From Entrophospora sp. SA101 (lineage: Eukaryota; Glomeromycota; Glomeromycetes; Entrophosporales; Entrophosporaceae): a DNA stretch of 64,000 nt. The translations under genes and the position numbers were made by a program. Positions 46,977 to 56,294 of the stretch are shown here, one piece after another. Numbering within the stretch: the stretch's first letter is position 1; each line of letters opens with the position of its first letter. Below the pieces are notes generated by a model. The model was not told the origin of the DNA, did no database searches, and saw only the letters and a program-made list of their open reading frames with translations. The stretch is taken from the NCBI GenBank assembly GCA_958430865.1, contig CAUDNR010002447.1, forward strand, positions 3,367 to 67,366, in the 5' to 3' direction.

Positions 46977-47663
46977 TTTTTTTCGTTTTTTTTTCTCTGG
47001 CAATAATCAAATAATTCGATTTCATTCGTTATTGGAATTGGCAAACGAGCGAAAAATATATCCCGTTTTTTTTATATCGATTTTTTTTTTTATAGAGTAG
47101 ATTATAGATATTAGATTCTTTATTTATATATATATACACTTTAATAATTGAAAAAAAAATGAATAATAAAATATGATAATAAAAATATATTTCATCAAGA
47201 TATATAAATTGTGTGCCAATGAATCTATTCCTCTGATCGATTTGTTACCCCAAATCATCTTTTTCTTTTTCATGCTTATATGGATGGTATGGATAATTAA
47301 AGAATTTCAAACTTATATCATGAAGAAGGACATTCAGAAAGATTCAGACAAAGAATATGATAGATAATATAAGGGCCTCTCTATTTTTTTTCTTTTTTTT
47401 TTTAGTAATGCTCCTTTACCCAAGTTCACAAATTTCTCATTAACATTTTGGAAATTTACGGTTCTCGTCCGTTAAACGTTCCTTCTTTTCATCTTTACGA
47501 ATCAGTGAATTAAAGTTCACGTCATTCAATCTTTATTATGGCTGACTATCATTGGCCAATTTCAATTTATTACATAAATGTGATCAACTATTTATTTATT
47601 TGAATTTTGTTTACACTATTATGTGTAACTATTTAATAAAATAAAATTTAAAATTTATTAATT
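46977..47663. other. Spacer with a possible small membrane-protein ORF
   Basis: ATG 47173 opens 64 codons (to 47367) with one strongly hydrophobic segment (PQIIFFFFMLIWMVWII) and a charged tail. It may be a genuine small membrane protein, but no family was recognised. The rest is AT-rich. Confidence 0.35.
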
Positions 47664-48118
47664 TCATTCAATATGATGATGATGTTGTTGTTGTTGTTGT
47701 TCAAATACACCACCATCACCACCACCACCATTATTATTTAAAGCTCTAACAATGACAGCTTCAACAATCCTGTCACCTAATAGCCAAATCAAACCAGCAA
47801 CAATTCTAGAATCTAAACCAACATAATATGTGTTCTTTGGATATGGCGAAGATAACGCGTGTATGATGGCATCAGTCACGACAAAAGGTGGAATAGCATT
47901 TGACACAAAATCACCTGATAATTTAGCAATCATCCTATTGGCATTCTCGTATATTGAAAGCTCATTTGATGTCATATCATGTTTTGGATCGAAATATTTT
48001 GAATTGATTTCTGACGATGATGGTGACGATGATAACGAATTGAAATCTGTAAAATCCTTCCAAATAGATGCTTGTCGTTCGGTTAAACGTGTAAAAACAG
48101 CACCTAAGTATAAATATA

Positions 48119-48151
<33 letters not shown>

Positions 48152-48361
48152 TAGAAAAATCAAAAAATCTAGTAAATAAACAGATAAATAAAAATCTATT
48201 CATTACTTATTATTATTATTACCAGGTTCAATTAATGAGAAATTCACACCCAATGGACGACATTCCATTCTCCAAATACTTGTTAAAGACCTGATAGCAG
48301 CTTTTGAAGCAGAATACATTCCCATCGTAGGTGAACCACTCCAAGAAGCCATGCTACCAAG
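47664..48361 (-). pseudogene. Short-chain dehydrogenase/reductase, C-terminal exons only
   Basis: Two exons join cleanly: 48361-48233 and 48103-47664. They read SMASWSGSPTMGMYSASKAA, RSLTSIWRMECRPLGVNF and then SLIEPG-AVFTRL. The Tyr and Lys of YSASK are the catalytic YxxxK of the SDR family, and SMASW provides the catalytic Ser region. The C-terminus ends in a Gly/Gln/His-rich tail. The N-terminal Rossmann part (TGxxxGxG) is missing: upstream lie a Tc1 relic and the N gap, and no such motif was found further on. The break may be an assembly join rather than a true truncation. Confidence 0.8.
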
Positions 48362-48402
48362 CTGTTATGTTTGTGTATGATTTAAAATTTTATTGTGCTA
48401 AT

Positions 48403-49215
48403 TTAGGATGCGACAATAATAAATATTTTCTCAGAAATCTGGCACTTTATTTCATNNNNNNNNNNATTTAGGTCGGGACTATTAGAGGGCCAGTCCATAA
48501 CCTCTGGGACATTATTACCAAGGAATTCCCGGGCAATACGGCCAGTATGCTTAGGGTCATTGTCTTTCTGTAATCGCCATTCACCCCTCAGCATACTGGG
48601 ATATGCTCTTCCAATATTTATGTGTAATATTTTGCATCCATTATGCGTCTAAAACAAGTGAGACTTGTTTTACCTTTTACACAGAAACCACCCATGCAAA
48701 TATTTTGCTTCGGTCTTTTGGCATAGGGCGAATTGGTCCTGCATTCTTATACCAATGCTTTATTGTATTACGAAACAATTGGAAGGATGCTTCATCACTA
48801 AATAATGTCTTTTCCCAATTGTCATCTTTGTGCTTTTGTGCCCATTCAACACATTTTGTTTATGGACTAATGTGAGCATTGGTGTAGAAAGGGGAAGAGT
48901 ATTCCGGTATCCAAGGTTAGCCGGGTGTCCCGATACTGTTGAGCGAGAGACGTTTATTTCAGTATCCTCCGATTTTTCAGCAATAGATCCAGCAGAAATT
49001 GTAGGATTTCTTCTAATATACTGGCTAATTGCACGGGAAGCATCGGTTGTTATTTTCTTAATACGACCATATTACCACCTTTGTGTTTACATCTCCAGTT
49101 TCTTCAATTTTTTTAAGGTTTCGATAGATTGTTCCAAGTGGAAACTTTGTCAAAGAATGTATTTCAACAGCTGTTCGTATTCCCTGCTACTTCTTGCTTA
49201 GATGCGACCATTTTG
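48403..49215 (-). pseudogene. Tc1-type transposase relic spanning the N gap
   Basis: Reading minus-strand from about 49215, patches of Tc1 transposase appear across frames: KFPLGTIYRNLKKIEETGDV, SRAISQYIRRNPTISA, the first Asp in LFSDEASFQLF, NAGPIRPMPKD, and then LQKDNDPKHTGRIA and WPSNSPDLN. The next codons, normally PIENLW, are exactly where the Ns lie (48456-48465). After the gap EIKCQISEK ends the frame at 48403. Frameshifts are frequent, so the copy is dead. It is a different subfamily from the relic at 19108-19963. Confidence 0.85.
48456..48465. other. Assembly gap (10 N)
   Basis: Ten Ns lie inside a Tc1 transposase at its conserved DLNPIENLW motif. Judged against the family, about seven codons are missing where three to four are allowed for. 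The join across a repeat is therefore unverified, and the DNA left and right of it may not be neighbours. Confidence 0.95.
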
Positions 49216-49598
49216 ATGTTTGATAAAATATAAATTTTATCAATTGTTAGAAAAATGATACTTGGAAATGATGGAGGCTTTTATTTCCGTATTTAACTAT
49301 ATCTTTTCCAAAATTGAGGAAGTTACACTTGATCTTTTTCCAAAAAATTGTCATTTTTTTTTGCACACCACTTCATTGTATTATTCCATTATTGCCGAAT
49401 TTTTTTCTTTTGACCAAAGCGGAGGGTAATGCAAGAAAATATCTCATCATTTTTTTTAGCTATGTCAGTTGTCACGAATTTGGTCAACAGTTCCTTCAGA
49501 CGACATTGACTTTGTTGGATATCAAATTATTTTTTGGAAATATGAAAAAATCCACCGATTAAAAAACCATTAAAAAAAGTAAGGAAATAATGAATTGC
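49216..49598. other. Unassigned DNA between the Tc1 relic and the pheS relic
   Basis: A frame at 49314-49562 (82 codons) has no motif I recognise. This stretch may be decayed bacterial DNA preceding pheS or ordinary fungal spacer; its origin cannot be told by eye. Confidence 0.35.
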
Positions 49599-50337
49599 AG
49601 GGTAGATATTTTTCTGGAAGGGAAAAAAATTCCACTTGGTAATCTTCATCCTGTTACCAAAATTACTCAAAAGATCTATGAGCTTTTTTGCCTCTTTGTT
49701 ATCAGATTGTTGAAAGTTCAGAAGTTGAAACGGATGAGATTAATTTTGATAAACTAAATATGCCTCCTGATCATCCTGCTCGTGGCATTCATGGCACTTT
49801 TTATTTGAATAATAATTTGTTGCTTCATACTTGTACTTCCAACTCTCAAGTAAGAGTTAAAAGTTATTACTGCTGGCAAGGTTTATAGGCAGGATGAAGA
49901 TGATGCCACTCATACTCATCAATTTACACAAATAGAAGGTTTTGTGGTCAGTTACAATATTTCTTTTAGCCATTTAAAAGGCACATTAAACTTAGTCTTC
50001 AAAGAGTTGTTTGGAAAAATGCATCCACTTCGTTTCCGTTCCTCTTATTTTCCCTTTACTGAGCCAAGCATAGAGGTAGATGCTCAATGTATCTCCTTTC
50101 AGGGACAAGGATGTAATATTTGCAAAAAAACTGGTTGAGTAGAGATATTTGGAGCTGGTTTAATTCACCCCCAAGTTTTAAAAAGTTGTGGCTTCGATGA
50201 TCAAAAATTTACTGATATTTTGCCTTTGGGATTAGGAATAGAAAGATTACTGATGATTAAATACGGAATTGAAGGCATTCGCCATTTTTATGTTAAATGA
50301 TATTAGATTTTTAAGTCAATTTAAAGTTATGAATTAA
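49599..50337 (+). pseudogene. pheS: Phenylalanyl-tRNA synthetase alpha subunit relic of bacterial type
   Basis: Across three frames the C-terminal two thirds of bacterial PheS can be read. In order: IPLGNLHPVTKITQKIYELF, YQIVESSEVETDEINFDKLN, MPPDHPARGIHGTFYL, class II motif 2 ([20 protein letters not shown]), [17 protein letters not shown], a Cys-rich [20 protein letters not shown], motif 3 (LPLGLGIERLLMIKYGI) and a C-terminus ending near 50337. The cytosolic eukaryotic enzyme lacks this layout. Frameshifts lie near 49688, 49860 and 50295, with a deletion at the second. TGA at 50136 stands exactly where bacteria have Trp (TG-W-[IV]E). UGA means Trp in most Mollicutes, and Mollicute endobacteria live in these fungi, so transfer from one is my inference. 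Confidence 0.85.
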
Positions 50338-50757
50338 GTCTAATAAGCCAAGAAAGTTAATAAGTTAACTAAACACTATAGAAAAATTGATTTTAACACC
50401 ATTTCTTTCTTTTTTCAAAATACAGTCAGACCTCCATAAATGCACCCTCCATAAATGCACACCTTCCACAAATTCACGCTATGACTTGTTCCCAACCTCA
50501 GAACTTGGGGATAAATGCACACCCTCCATACTCTGCACTGCACGGTATTCTTTCAGTCCATTCCATATGAAAACTTTCCATAAATGCACCCCACGTGACT
50601 AAGATCATGTAACTAGGATAAATTTAGAAATCATCAGCAAAATTTTTTTAATTTAATATATAGCACCATTTAAAGAAAATTAATTCACACGTGATTAATA
50701 AAATAAATTGATGATCTATAAAATAAAAAATTTTTGATTGTTTTAAAGATAAATAAA
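50338..50757. other. Spacer with CCATAAATGCACC repeats
   Basis: The words CCATAAATGCACC, CCATAAATGCACACC and close variants recur four to five times between 50432 and 50600. The block starts TACAGTCAGACCTCCATAAA, like the left end of a pogo-type element, but no inverted partner was found on the right. The last 100 bases are the upstream region of the eL39 gene. Confidence 0.5.
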
Positions 50758-51137
50758 ATGGTATGTTTTATATAAATGTATATGAATATACTGACTATAA
50801 TTAGAAAGATATTATTGAATTGAAGTGAATTGATTTTTAAATTATGACGTATTGAATAATATATTTACACATATCTATAGCCATCTCATAAAACTTTTAG
50901 GATCAAATGTGTTCTTGGAAAAAAGCAGAAACAAAATCGACCGATTCCTCATTGGATTCGACTTCGTACAGGAAACACAATCAGGTAAATAACAATATTA
51001 TATATATAGATTAAAAATTTTCGTTTTTGTTTTTTTATTACGTTAATATTTTAATGAATGATATTTAATATTATTATTATATACATAGATATAATGCTAA
51101 ACGTCGTCATTGGCGTCGTACTAAGCTCAATATTTAA
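50758..51137 (+). CDS. RPL39: Ribosomal protein eL39 (60S)
   Basis: Three exons: 50758-50760 (only the ATG), 50881-50984 and 51089-51137, joined by GTATGT...TAG and GTAAAT...TAG introns of 120 and 104 bases. The 51-residue product starts [20 protein letters not shown] and contains [20 protein letters not shown] and [11 protein letters not shown], an almost full match in length and sequence to eL39. It is a small basic protein lining the exit tunnel of the large ribosomal subunit. The splitting of the start codon from the rest by an intron is known in eL39 genes of several eukaryotes. It is the only intact gene between the N gap and the second direct repeat. Confidence 0.96.
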
Positions 51138-52291
51138 TACATTGTTAATTTGGAATATTTAATAAAATTTGGACTTAAAAAGAAAATTTCTTTCTTTTTC
51201 TTATAGAAAAAATTATTAATAAACTTGTAATTTCTTGCTGAATTTGACAAAGCAAAAATTTATATACTATATGGGCATGCTATAACAAAACCAGACAAAA
51301 TGATTAGGAGGCACAATGCTTATTTATATGCTAAGCTAGCTACAAAATATTCTGTGGTCCTAAAGACCCAAACAAACAAACATCATTATATTTGCATCTT
51401 TATAAAGAAGTAATTTATATCTGGTTTTATATGCCTTGATGACTAGGATATTGGATTATATTGAAAAAATTATTTCATTGCTAAGATTAAACAAATATTG
51501 AGAGTCGAACACAATAAAACTAAAAAAATTGTAAAGGTGACAAAGAAATGGATGTGATTGGTTTGAATGGGATAATAACTGACTTACCAGGCACAAAAAA
51601 CGGGCAGGAATGTGTTGTTTGATCAGATTGATAGTTTGTTATGCTTCCTTTGTTGTTCATAATTCAAACTTGGTAGTTCTCCGGCGTAAAAATCCAATGC
51701 TGAGATATTTTGTCTTTGATTGCTTGCTATGTTACTGTTGTATAATAACAATAAGACAATTCATATTAAAGAAAAGTTTCACACTTTCCGATTACCTTAT
51801 CACTTAAATCTTTAAGAAATATACAATACACCTGGGGACGTTTGCATTCACGAGAGAGCAGACAGCCGTCTGGTTTACTGTAAAAATGTTGAAAATACAC
51901 GGGTTAGATGACGCATTAATTATTGATAAATTTTTAAACAAAGTTGCAAATAAATAAATGTTGTTTCTTTCCCATAATTAAAATTAAGGTTATTGACTCT
52001 CTGTAATGAGATTGGTTAAATAAGGACACTGCAAAATTATAAATGAACCATCATTCCAGTCAATTAGTAAAAATTAAGGTTGTGTTGGTCTTTAAAAGAC
52101 CGGTCCATTTGAACCACAGTCCTATTATTATAGGACCAGCGGATCTTTCATAATAAATAAAATTTTGCCAGGGTTTTATTGTGATAAAAAAACGGATTTA
52201 TCGAAATGCCATCTAATCATATCTTAATCTGGTATGTTGGATATGTGATCTAGCCTCTTTCGTTTTATATTCGTATTTTTATTTTATATAT
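51138..52291. other. AT-rich spacer between eL39 and the MMS19-like fragment
   Basis: No gene was recognised; the frame at 51610-51807 lacks any motif. A GGTCTTTAAAAGACC palindrome lies near 52088-52102 and resembles the hairpin at 32748-32775, which suggests a shared small repeat. Confidence 0.45.
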
Positions 52292-52594
52292 ATGACAGCA
52301 TTAAATAATGAGTCAACCTCTTATAATGAAGAAGAACTCAAAGAAATTACTTCTTCTATAATACAATATAAATATCATCATTTAAGATCAAAGAACATTA
52401 TTATCAGTTGTGCAACAATTAGACGACTTTCTTACCAGTGATGCAACCTTTCGCTTCTAAAGGTATGTAATATCGATTTCAATATTAATTTTTTTCAAAT
52501 CCAATATTTAACATTTATTTATTCACATTAGGTGTCAATCTTTTATCAGCTATTTTAATTGAATGTCCAAGGGAACTAGTGAATCAAACTTCTG
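52292..52594 (+). pseudogene. N-terminal fragment of an MMS19-like protein, frameshifted
   Basis: ATG 52292 opens a short helical segment (NEEELKEITSSIIQYKYHH). The frame must then shift to read TLLSVVQQLDDFLTSDATFR, and shift again by one base before SKG at an intron donor (52463). Exon 2 (52532-52594) continues VNLLSAILIECPRELVNQTS. The order (short helix, LxLLxVVxxLxxxLT, then KGxxLLSxxL) resembles the HEAT-repeat N-terminus of MMS19, which delivers Fe-S clusters to DNA-repair enzymes. No later exons were found, so it is a broken fragment. The family call is tentative. Confidence 0.4.
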
Positions 52595-53726
52595 GTAAAT
52601 ACATGTATTTATATGTGTGTGTGTGCGAAGATTGTGGGCGAAATTCCTCTAGAAATCAATAGACAAAGTTTCGACAGGTTACACATTAATTGTTTATTAG
52701 GTTTCTGCAGAGTTTCACATTTGGGGGTTTTGTCAATTGTCAGAGTTTTGACAAGGTATATACTAATTGTTCATTAGAGTTTTGACAGAGTTTTGACAGT
52801 CATTAAGAGGTTTCGGCAAGCAACCTTAGTGTGTGTGCGCGCGTGTGTGCAGATTTATGCAACTGAATTGGCAGTAGTTACTTGTTCTGTTTGCATCTTT
52901 TTTATTAAATATACCCTCTGGATGTTTATTTGACAATCTCAATATGTTCTCATCATTAAATATAAACTAATTCCCAGATAAAACTATCTGATATTCCACT
53001 ACTTGGATATGATTCTAATAAAGTATTTGAATTTATCTCTTAATTGTCAATATATAATATTAGTGCTATTATTATTACCTAAGGCATTTAAAATATTAGT
53101 TTTCAAATATCTCAAGCGTTACGAATATTTGAATGTTCGGATATCTAAAATTATGTGTATATTCGAATTTTTATCAGAGCTGGGCCGCGTAACTTATACG
53201 GGCACTTGGTTAAACTGACTAAAACTTGACTATGACAGGGTTCGAATATAAAAATAGTGTCCACCTGTAGATCATTTTGTATTAATATATGGGGGCGCTC
53301 TAGTAAATTTTGTTACACAGAAAAAATATATACCTGAAAATTGTTTTACGATTTCCGTGTAATATTGATGTATTCATTCCCCTTTAAATTTTAAATTTTA
53401 AGCTTAAAATTATGAATTAGTAATACCCTATGGGGTCTCCGTGACTATTAAATTTTTGTTGTATATGAAATATGTTCCTCAATATTTCTTTACCATCTTT
53501 CATTTGTCAAATTTTCGGAACTTCTTAACGGCCACTAAAAGAAGAGGTTGGCTTAAATATTGATTATTCTACGCCAGATTGAAATTTGTTTCTTTTTTCA
53601 CATTTATTTGAGATTTTCTTCAACTAAAGCGCAGAATAAAACAAGCTCAACTGTAACAATTGTACCAAAATGTTACCTATGATGCACATTTTTCATGTGA
53701 AGAACAAAATTATTTATATATATATA
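52595..53726. other. Repeat-like spacer
   Basis: Between 52665 and 52815 the words GTTTCGACAGG/GTTTTGACAAGG and AATTG[TT]TTATTAG recur twice about 90 bases apart, a diverged tandem repeat. A GTGTGTGCGCGCGTGTGT run lies at 52831-52849. No gene was recognised in the remainder. Confidence 0.45.
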
Positions 53727-54049
53727 ACAATAGAAACCATATTCTATTTTTAGATTTTGAAAAAAAGATCTGCATTTAAAAACTTTTTTAAAATTTTTAT
53801 TTATTTGGGTATGGTTTTTAAGCCAAAATGTTACGTGAAGAGCTACATATTAAAGACTAGTGCCGTAAATTATGATGATGGTAGTAATTGTATTTACGGC
53901 ATATAAAAAGTGGTTGCAATTACCTTTGCGACCACTTTTGCAACCATCCTTTTTCCTTTTTTGGATTACGGCACTAGTCTTTACTACATATGAAGCAATA
54001 TTAACTCAAAATTTCTTTTTTTTTTGGAGGTATGGTTCGTTTCTATTGT
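53727..54049. mobile_element. MITE family A copy interrupted by the hAT-like MITE
   Basis: The left end ACAATAGAAACCATA and the right end TATGGTTCGTTTCTATTGT are complementary and match the ends of the intact element at 29920-30170. Internal words (AAGATCTGCATTT, GGGTATGGTTTTTAAGCC, TTAACTCAAAATT) are in the same order. MITE B sits inside at 53851-53983. The direct repeat starts inside this element at 53849, so its left half exists only once. Confidence 0.85.
53851..53983. mobile_element. hAT-like MITE (family B), copy 2, with 8-base target duplication
   Basis: This is the same 133-base element as in copy 1. Here CTACATAT directly precedes it (53843-53850) and directly follows it (53984-53991). 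The intact MITE A at 29920-30170 shows a single related site (TTACATAT) at the corresponding place, which serves as an empty site. An 8-base duplication is the mark of hAT-superfamily insertion. Confidence 0.92.
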
Positions 54050-56294
54050 AAAGCCCATTGAATATGCAAATTAACATGGAACAGAATACGGATCACCTAA
54101 ATGTTAAAATAGAGATTTCTTTTTAATGTTCATTTATCTGAAAAATTAAAATAACAAATAATATCCAATGACCATTACCTTGACAAATATCACCAAGTTA
54201 ATAAAATTGTTTGATTACCTACTTTATCCAACGTATTATCATAAATTGAATACTTGAAGTAATTATACCTGACCGTGTGAGCGGGATATTATTTCGTCAA
54301 ATCGTTGTTGATTTTGTTACGTTTAGCGAAATGTGTACCATACTAATGCGGTTGTCGGGTTTTGTCGGATGTAACATTATTATTATCCAATCAAAATTTT
54401 GAATTTCTAAAGATAGTTTCTTGTTACAAGACGAACTTTCAATTCAAAATTTTTAGAGTTGTTATTGTGTTGGCCTTTAAAAAAAGACCAACACCCTAAT
54501 TTAATTTTTCAAAATTTGGTAATTAAATTTAGATAATTCATAACTCGGGCCATAATATTCGTCAACTTTTTTCGCATTTTGGCGGTAAATTTTGTCAGTT
54601 GACTAAATGTCGATCATTAATCTAAAAAAAAATGGGAATATTTAATATTAATTATAATGTTAAAAAGCTCGGAAATTTATTATTAGTTGTTGTTGTTATT
54701 ATTATTGTGTTATTATCAAAACAAAATTGGTTACACAAATGGTTTTGATATGTAAATATTTCAAGTTTTGTATCTCATCATTGTCCTATATATATAGGTA
54801 AACATGTTCTAAATTTTTCAGCAACTATAATTCCTTATGATGTAGATATATACATTATGCAAAAAACTCACTTTTGGCCAGGAGTTCTCAGACCCCCATA
54901 TTGCTGGTGGACATCTCATATGTAAAAAAAAATTGAGCGTGAAATGAAAAATAATCATGTACTTCTTACTCAGAATTGCATACAAAAAGACCAGAAAAAG
55001 AAAATTTACAACTGAATGATGGTAAGAACAAAAATAGTTAAGTGTGCTTTTGAAAAAGTTGGTTTTCTCATCTATCTTTTGATCTCATTTTTAGTTTTCC
55101 TTTTTCCTATTGAAAATAATAGTTGTACGGCATAAATGCTTGCATTTGCCACATTTGTGTCCGTTATGTAGTTTAACATTTTCTCCTTACGTTATATAGT
55201 TTAGATATTATTATTATTATTGCAAAAAGCCATAACAATTGACAAAGGGCCAACGTTAAAAACTCATAACCGGTTAACCCAACTGATGATAATAATAAAA
55301 TAATAATACACAGTAAGTCTCGGTATAGCGGACCTCGGTATAGCGGATGTCTAATAAAACTCTCGGTTTAACGGATCAAAGCTCAGAACCGTCTATAAGT
55401 AAATTCTCTCGGTTTAACGGATTTACTAATTAAATCTTGAATTAATCTCGGTGTAACGGATTTTTGAAATATTGTTCTAATTGCCCAAATTATCCGCTAT
55501 ACAGAGACTCACTGTGTAATTTTGAATTAACCGGTTAACCGTGGAATAATCAACTAATACTAACTCCATTACTATTTTTTTGTCATTTATTATCGTTTTT
55601 GGTTGATAAATTAGTATGAAAATTGACAATGTCCAAATTTAAAGGAGTTGTAGGAAAATTAATGATTGATGCACCTATTACAACCTAAAAGTGGATAGTC
55701 AGAATGTATTGATCGTGATGCTAAACTTAATTTATTAAATATCTAATAATAATGACTCATGCATGTTACACATTGTTGGAAATTGTGACATATTCCGGTA
55801 GTGCTTGGCTATGTGAAATATCCTAAAAAGCCTTCATTGAAAACGGATTCATAGAATGATAAAATGATAAATATGATAGATTTTTGCTTGTATCATTTAA
55901 AGATTTTTATCCAATTATTAAGTTAAACATTTTGTGTGTGTAACAATCCATTGGCCATTCAACCTAATAATAATATAAATATTCAAAGTTTCTTTGTAAT
56001 ACTACCTATTTTAGGTTTTAAATTTGAGTTTTCTAAGGGAAGAACTTGAATACTTCCGGTAAACCAATCAAATTTGTAATATTACTTAGAAATGGGGGGC
56101 TTAATGGGAAAGAAGGCTTCTAAAAATAATAATAAATTTATTTATATACCTTTTACTGTTACACTTATTATTTATTCTATTTTATTCTGTTTATTTTATA
56201 TATTACTCCATTTACTGAAAGGGTTTTAAAAAACACGCATAACTTTTTTCATTTTTTTCTCTACTGCTATAAAAAAATTATAAATAAAGAAAAA
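53992..56294. other. Repeat-rich upstream region of the TPR gene, copy 2
   Basis: This matches 32273-34575 and includes the right MITE A remnant, the hairpin at 54467-54494, the AACCGGTTAACC palindromes and the pogo-like MITE. No gene was recognised. Confidence 0.6.
55309..55516. mobile_element. Pogo/Tigger-like MITE, copy 2
   Basis: This is the copy of 33590-33797 in the second direct repeat, with the same termini and TA flanks. It was duplicated with the segment and is not an independent insertion. Confidence 0.85.

Noticed and set aside
49314..49562. ORF upstream of pheS as the PheS N-terminal domain
   Set aside because: The residues do not show the expected coiled-coil pattern of a PheS N-terminus.
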